Assembly: GCF_016714285.1 (NCBI RefSeq)
Contig: NZ_JADJNN010000042.1
Location: 1-64,000, forward strand
Length of the DNA stretch: 64,000 bases
Reading direction: 5' to 3'
Source: Nannocystis sp.
GTDB lineage: Bacteria > Myxococcota_A > Polyangia > Nannocystales > Nannocystaceae
Shown here: piece after piece, positions 60,201-64,000 of the stretch
How positions within the stretch are numbered: the stretch's first letter is position 1
How the letters are laid out: every line of letters starts with the position of its first letter
Position numbers and translations under genes: made by a program
Notes under the pieces: generated by a model
What the model was told of the DNA's origin: nothing
Seen by the model: only the letters and a program-made list of their open reading frames with translations
The model's database searches: none

Positions 60201-63200
60201 AGCGCACCGCCGTCGAGGACAAGGGCCGGTGGTCGTACAAGTACGAGACCGTCGACGTGCCCGCGGGCGGCTGCCAGCTGACCTCGGACGTCGCGCCCGC
60301 GAGCTGCGAGATCGACGTCGGCAAGGCCGGCAGCTACGTCGCCCGCGCCGAGATCAGCGACGCCAAGGGCCGCCGCGCGCTCACGCGGCACAACCTCTAC
60401 GTGTATGGCAAGGACGCGGTGGTCTGGGATCAGGACCAGAAGCGCGTCGACCTCGTGCCCGACAAGCGGACCTACGAGCCCGGCGAGAAGGCCACGATCC
60501 TGCTGCGCTCGCCGTTCGACAAGGCCCGCGGCCTCGCGGTGATCGAGCGCGAGGGCATCGTCGAGTACCGCGAGCTGACCGTCGAGGGCGGCGCCGGCAC
60601 GCTCGAGATCCCGCTGACCGAGGCCATGATCCCCAACGTCGAGGTCGCGGTCCTGCTGGTCCGCGGCCGCGTCGAGGTCCCCGGCGCCCCGCCCGATCAG
60701 GACCTCGGCCGCCCCTCCGTGGCCGTCGGCAACATCTCGCTCGAGCTGGCGAGCACCGCCAAGAAGATCGACCTCAAGCTGATCCCCGAGCGCGCCGAGA
60801 TCGCCCCCAAGGAGACCCTCAAGCTCGAGATCCAGGCCCGCGACCCCGGCGGCAGCGGGCAGAAGGCCGCGGTCGCGGTGATGGTCGTCGACGAGGGCGT
60901 GCTCTCGCTGATGGCCTACGAGACCCCCGATCCGCTGGCCTTCTTCCACCACACGCGTCAGGCCGGCGTCAGCATGTTCGACCTGCGCCAGTACCTGCTC
61001 GCGCGCAGCGACGAGGACACCCTGCGCGGGCCCAAGGCGAAGGAGGGGCGCAACAAGAACGGCCACGACATCCCGGCCGACGGCGACGCCCCGGGCTTCG
61101 GCGGCCTCGGCCTGCGCGGCACCGGTGCCGGCGGCGGCGGCATGGGCGAGGGCACGATCGGCCTCGCCGGGGTGATGGAGAGCAAGACCGCGACGGCGAT
61201 GCCGGCGGCGCCGATGCCCGAGCCGGCGAAGGCCGACAAGAAGTCGCGGCGCATGGAGTCCGACGAAGAGGCGCCGGCGGCGATGCTCGACCCGAACGTG
61301 GCGATGAACCAGCCGATCTCGCTGCGCGCCGAGTTCGCGACCACGGCGTACTTCAACCCCGAGGTCGTCGTCGGCGAGACCGGCCTGGCGACCATCGAGA
61401 TCCCGATGCCGGAGAACCTGACCACCTTCCGCGTGATGGCGGTGGCCGTCGACCCCGACCGGCCCGATCACTTCGGCTCGGCCGAGGTCCAGGTCAAGGT
61501 CCGCAAGCCGATCATGCTGCGCCCCTCGCTGCCGCGCTTCGCCAACTTCGGCGACAGCTTCCAGGCATCGGTGATGATCGACAACCAGACCGATGTCCCG
61601 CAGGCGATCGTCGTCGGCACCCGCGGCACCAACGTGCAGCTCACCGGCGAGACCACCAGGCCGATCGAGGTCCCCGCCGGCCAGTCGCAGGAGGTCCGCT
61701 TCCCGATGGCCGCCGACAAGGTCGGCACCATGCGCCTGCAGTTCGCCGCGCTCAGCAACGGCGGACGCGACGCGACCGAGGTCTCGCTGCCCGTGCTCTA
61801 CCCGGCCACCCGCCAGGCCTTCGCCGACTACGGCGCCACCACGACCAGCGTCCTGCGCGCGCTCAAGGTGCCCGAGGGCATGCTGCCGGGCTTTGGCGGC
61901 CTCGAGCTCAGCATGAGCTCGACCGCGCTCAACGGCCTCGAGGACGCGGTCGAGTACCTCATCGCCTACCAGTACGAGTGCACCGAGCAGGTCGCCAGCC
62001 GCATGCTGCCGATCTTCGTGCTCGGCGCGGTGCTCGAGCAGTTCCCGATCGCCAGCGTCAAGGACCTGGCGAAGCGGCAGGTGCTCGCCACCGAGGGCAT
62101 CGCCCGCATCGCCTCGCGCCAGAACTACGACGGGGGCTTCCGCTACTGGGACACCCGCGAGCGCAGCTGGCCGTACCTCTCGACCTGGGCGACCTTCGCC
62201 CTGTTAGAGGGCAAGAAGGCCGGCTTCAAGGTCGACCAAGCGGTCCTCGACAAGGCGATGAACTACCTCGAGAACTTCGTCCGCAACGGCGAGTCGACCC
62301 CGTGGGGCCGCTACTACGACCACACCAGCCGGACCTTCGCGCTGTGGCTGCTGAGCCGCGAGGACCGCGGCAGCGAGCTGTTCGACCGGGTGTGGGCCAA
62401 GCGCGATGAGGTCCCGCTCTACGCCCGCGCGCAGCTGATGTCGGCGGCGCACAAGTACGGCCGCGCGAGCGAACGCGAGGCCCTGCTCAAGGACTTCCGC
62501 GCCCGCGTCACCGAGAACGCCCGCACGGCCCACTTCGCCGAGCGCACGAGCGAGGCCGAGGCCGACGGCCTGCAGCTGCTCATGCACTCCGACGTGCAGA
62601 CCGACGCCGTCACGCTGATGGCGATGCTGGAGATCGCCGAGGCCGACCCGCTGCTGCCCAAGGTCATGGCCGGCATCATGGACAGCCGCGACCCGCAACG
62701 CGGCGGCCGCTGGGGCACGACTCACGCCAACGCCTGGGCCCTGCTCGCCGCCAGCCGCTACTTCACCACCGTCGAGAAGGAGGTCCCCGACTACGTCGCC
62801 CGCATCTGGCTCGACACCACCTTCGCCGGCGAGCAGGCGTTCAAGGGCCGCAGCATGGCGGTCGTCGACCAGCACGTGCCGATGGCCCGCCTGATGAAGG
62901 AGCAACCCAAGGAGGTGCTGCTCGCGAAGGACGGCCCCGGCATGCTCTACTACCGCCTCGGCCTGCGCTACGCCCCGGCCGACCTGGCGATGAAGGCGGA
63001 GGAGCAGGGCTTCACCGTCTACCGCAGCTACGAGCCGCTCGCGCAGGGCGGCGACAAGCCCGACCCGGCGTCGGTCAAGCGCCTCCAGGACGGCACCTAC
63101 GAGGTCAAGGCCGGCGCGCTGGTCCGCGTCAACCTCACCCTCGTGGCCAAGGACCGCGCCAACTTCGTGGTCGTCGACGACCCGCTGCCGGCCGGCTTCG

Positions 63201-63535
63201 AGGGCCAGAACTCGCGCTTCGCGACGACGCTGCAGGATGTTCAGGGCGGGGTGACCAGCCAGTCGGTCGACTACGGCGGCGGCATGCCGTGGGACAGCCT
63301 CGAGGGCGGCTGGTGGTGGTGGCGCCCGTGGTGGAGCTTCAGCCACACCGAGATGCGTGACGACCGCATGCTGCTGTTCGCCAACCACCTGCCGGCCGGC
63401 GTGTACACGTACAGCTACACGGCGCGGGCGACCACGATCGGCGAGTTCCAGCTGCCGCCCGTGCACGCGGAGGCGATGTACCAGCCGGAGCTGTTCGGGC
63501 ACAGCGCGAGCAGCAAGGTCCGCGTGATCGAGTAG
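57242..63535 (+). CDS. Alpha-2-macroglobulin-like lipoprotein with thioester motif
   Basis: 2,097 residues from ATG 57242. Signal peptide with lipobox VLCSC, so anchored by lipid. Family landmarks in order: N-terminal Ig-like domains, FTDRQPYKPGETVHLSGIVR, SDRSVYKEGERARVEAIVAD, a Trp/Gly-rich insert (WWWRGGGGFG, residues ~830-850) and VVDEGVLSLMAYETPDPLAF. Next come ANFGDSFQASVMIDNQTDVP and the thioester region YEYxx-type EYLIAYQYECTEQVASRMLP (Cys1580, CxEQ). A helical TED domain and a receptor-binding-like end finish it. The protein should trap or conjugate attacking proteases at the cell surface. It has no accompanying penicillin-binding protein PbpC, the usual partner. Confidence 0.95.
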   Translation: MHRRLQSVTRPSLGLLTAVLCSCTSTTPGPDKPAEQKVAAADGPVLDVWAGVPAITPEPGDITTELKPVPGPKPPPSVAERVELPFPPPAPPSKQTQDPALKGPLQVLRTAPIEKAPGLVGTVSAVFNQPMVPLASIDDLKLERSPLAISPQPPGKFRWLGTQMIAFEPEGRMPFSTTYTATIEAGEVSTLDTRLGKRVQWQFTTPALALEQAQPSEWDSAELDSIVVVRFNQDVQIDKLEGAVRLAGGGAQVAVHAVRSAEFAGLPEPYRSQALAGRAERTLVLRPAVKLQADTQYTLTVPAGVYGEGPNPSKPITTKFRTYPPLTLSAPHCGERYAWDCSAGGVTLGASTPVVDDPDLAKHVRISPEVPDFAVTGGGGIYLSGKFRGLATYTVEVDAGVRDVHGQTLAKPFRSTFTLRALDPSLVLDGVTRDPIVLEPSHRGVLDIKASGLAQVEVRTRPITAADLRRVLSERSDYVGDDEWPKPLQGASESTFDVAGSRAEAMTLPFATRDLTSMPGNLLLLGARSNRIGDDGWKYRQQLNNIVEVTRLGVSAAIDSDSGVVLVTDLETGAPLPDVDVALHTTAYDSPLWSGRTDARGMVELTHGSFSETPFIVAKTAGDLAYIPLQNTVDGNWSYWQNGAGDDEPRAFFFTDRQPYKPGETVHLSGIVRIETRGPVGGVVPYRNDIECDYKLTGPRGHELLTGKLKVGPLGTFSVDLPLPADTDLGQHNFQITYPGGFFGSERSFWHSFAVETYRAPEFAVKVERAAETPLVYGDTLAAEVRASYLHGAAMVGAKVSYTLRRSDTAFRPPGSENEPFSFGPTPQPWWWRGGGGFGFGKRGGWDGDWGGIGGGLGDLLVKQGDGDTDISGVFAVNHVLQAKESAWGQKPAPEPIDASAPKGPPDPPSASTYTLEAQVTDQNRQAIAGRQSFVVHPADEYVGVRSDRSVYKEGERARVEAIVADVTGKRVPGRAIKVELVRSETKRTAVEDKGRWSYKYETVDVPAGGCQLTSDVAPASCEIDVGKAGSYVARAEISDAKGRRALTRHNLYVYGKDAVVWDQDQKRVDLVPDKRTYEPGEKATILLRSPFDKARGLAVIEREGIVEYRELTVEGGAGTLEIPLTEAMIPNVEVAVLLVRGRVEVPGAPPDQDLGRPSVAVGNISLELASTAKKIDLKLIPERAEIAPKETLKLEIQARDPGGSGQKAAVAVMVVDEGVLSLMAYETPDPLAFFHHTRQAGVSMFDLRQYLLARSDEDTLRGPKAKEGRNKNGHDIPADGDAPGFGGLGLRGTGAGGGGMGEGTIGLAGVMESKTATAMPAAPMPEPAKADKKSRRMESDEEAPAAMLDPNVAMNQPISLRAEFATTAYFNPEVVVGETGLATIEIPMPENLTTFRVMAVAVDPDRPDHFGSAEVQVKVRKPIMLRPSLPRFANFGDSFQASVMIDNQTDVPQAIVVGTRGTNVQLTGETTRPIEVPAGQSQEVRFPMAADKVGTMRLQFAALSNGGRDATEVSLPVLYPATRQAFADYGATTTSVLRALKVPEGMLPGFGGLELSMSSTALNGLEDAVEYLIAYQYECTEQVASRMLPIFVLGAVLEQFPIASVKDLAKRQVLATEGIARIASRQNYDGGFRYWDTRERSWPYLSTWATFALLEGKKAGFKVDQAVLDKAMNYLENFVRNGESTPWGRYYDHTSRTFALWLLSREDRGSELFDRVWAKRDEVPLYARAQLMSAAHKYGRASEREALLKDFRARVTENARTAHFAERTSEAEADGLQLLMHSDVQTDAVTLMAMLEIAEADPLLPKVMAGIMDSRDPQRGGRWGTTHANAWALLAASRYFTTVEKEVPDYVARIWLDTTFAGEQAFKGRSMAVVDQHVPMARLMKEQPKEVLLAKDGPGMLYYRLGLRYAPADLAMKAEEQGFTVYRSYEPLAQGGDKPDPASVKRLQDGTYEVKAGALVRVNLTLVAKDRANFVVVDDPLPAGFEGQNSRFATTLQDVQGGVTSQSVDYGGGMPWDSLEGGWWWWRPWWSFSHTEMRDDRMLLFANHLPAGVYTYSYTARATTIGEFQLPPVHAEAMYQPELFGHSASSKVRVIE

Positions 63536-63559
63536 CTCGATCGCCCTTGTTACGCGGGT

Positions 63560-63733
63560 GACGTCGCACGGGCCGACGCCGGTCCGGCAGGGGCGCGCGC
63601 ATGCTCGAGGAGCCGGAGGACGGCAGGGCGCTGGACGTACGCGGACGACGTCGCACGGACCGACGCGGGTCCGGCAGGGGCGCGCGCATGCTCGAGAAGC
63701 CGGAGGACGGCAGGGGTTCCGGCTTCAGACAGG
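63560..63733. repeat. 87-bp direct repeat, two copies, near the right edge
   Basis: GACGTCGCACGG(G/A)CCGACGC, then GGTCCGGCAGGGGCGCGCGC and ATGCTCGAG(G/A)AGCCGGAGGA start at 63560 and again at 63647. 87 bp is 29 codons, and on the minus strand the repeat stays open and would give PAVLRLLEHARAPAGPAS twice. That reading frame has no recognisable start context or other support. The 465 bp after the macroglobulin gene contain only repeats. Confidence 0.85.
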
Positions 63734-63990
63734 GCGCGTGCCCTTTGGACCGCTTCGCGCTCCACGGGCCCGCTGGACTCAGCCGGAACCCCTGCCGCCC
63801 TCCGGCAAGCGAAGCCTCCGCTGAAGGGCCGTGCGGTCGGCGTCGCCGAGAGCCGGACCCGCATCGGCCCTGAACGCGGCGTGGTGGGTGTGCGGGTCGA
63901 TGTCCCGAGGGACAGGTCCGTGGCGTCGGTCGCCGACGTTGTCCCGGAGTCGGGGGGGGCCCGACCGCACCGCCTTGAGCGGAGGCTTCC
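63699..63990. repeat. Nested inverted repeats at the right edge
   Basis: GCCGGAGGACGGCAGGGGTT with CCGGC (63699-63723) is answered by its reverse complement at 63782-63806 (24 of 25 matching). Outside this, AAGCCTCCGCTGAAGGGCCG (from ~63811) is answered near 63961-63990 with a few mismatches. A single palindrome, TGTCCCGAGGGACA, lies at ~63902. The region may continue beyond the window. Confidence 0.75.
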
Positions 63991-64000
63991 CGTGCCGGAG

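Noticed and set aside
63550..63864. Minus-strand 104-codon frame in the right-edge repeats
   Set aside because: No ribosome-binding site, no family similarity, and composition explained by the 87-bp repeat; kept only as an observation.

Overview
The window is high-GC DNA that looks like a myxobacterium of the Nannocystaceae type (inference). The signs are lipoproteins with long Ser/Thr/Gly/Asp-rich linkers after the lipobox, a protein built of Cys-rich CGDG...CDDGN repeats, a MYXO-CTERM-like tail, an Asp-rich DPTGDPTG linker, a Hanks-type kinase with a TonB-like tail, FHA and PP2C proteins, and a menaquinone route through futalosine (MqnA/MqnC). Coding density is high and most ORFs are clean. 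The exceptions are the first ~6.4 kb, where almost every gene is interrupted by frameshifts, and three isolated spots: mqnA near 8,260, the amidohydrolase near 15,957, and a stop codon at 21,304.

Layout. 1-6,685 (minus): a Na+-translocating NADH:quinone reductase operon, nqrABCDEF, followed by apbE, which flavinylates NqrB and NqrC. 6,953-8,961 (minus): mqnA-mqnC with no stop codon between them. 9,170-18,420: lipoproteins, a class V aminotransferase, a PlsC-like acyltransferase, a zinc-ribbon membrane protein and a TolB-propeller/amidohydrolase lipoprotein. 18,598-21,804: murJ, a UbiA-family decaprenyl-phosphate phosphoribosyltransferase and dtd. 21,805-22,695: no convincing gene; it is filled by a ~240-bp inverted repeat, followed by tRNA-Val(CAC) and its terminator. 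22,834-27,313: lipoprotein, ABC ATPase, cutA, FMN reductase, dprE1 and dprE2. With the UbiA-family enzyme these supply three steps of decaprenylphosphoryl-arabinose synthesis. 27,329-32,101: Ser/Thr kinase and secreted or lipid-anchored proteins. 32,281-36,392: trxA and a ccsA-hemA-hemC haem cluster. 36,466-42,737: two envelope proteins, then an overlapping FHA-PP2C-epimerase operon. 42,797-49,325: HMG-CoA lyase, flavin reductase-like protein, a peptidoglycan amidase with a sorting tail, a glutaredoxin lipoprotein and a C45-like hydrolase. 49,380-54,782: a vitamin-B6-flavoured block (PNPOx-GNAT fusion, MocR regulator with a cluster of operator half-sites, pdxJ) surrounding a DUF692/MNIO iron enzyme and its translationally coupled partner. 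54,904-63,535: two tandem paralogous coiled-coil proteins and a 2,097-residue alpha-2-macroglobulin-like lipoprotein with a thioester motif. 63,536-64,000: repeats only.

Two features cut across the whole window. First, a dispersed palindrome of the form CTGTCC-N4-GGACAG recurs more than 25 times, singly or in arrays, mostly at gene ends but also inside coding sequence, where it supplies shared terminal residues to unrelated proteins. Second, many start codons (ATG, GTG and TTG) lie only 7-12 nt downstream of a -10-like hexamer (TAnnnT type), which suggests widespread leaderless or ultra-short-leader transcription.
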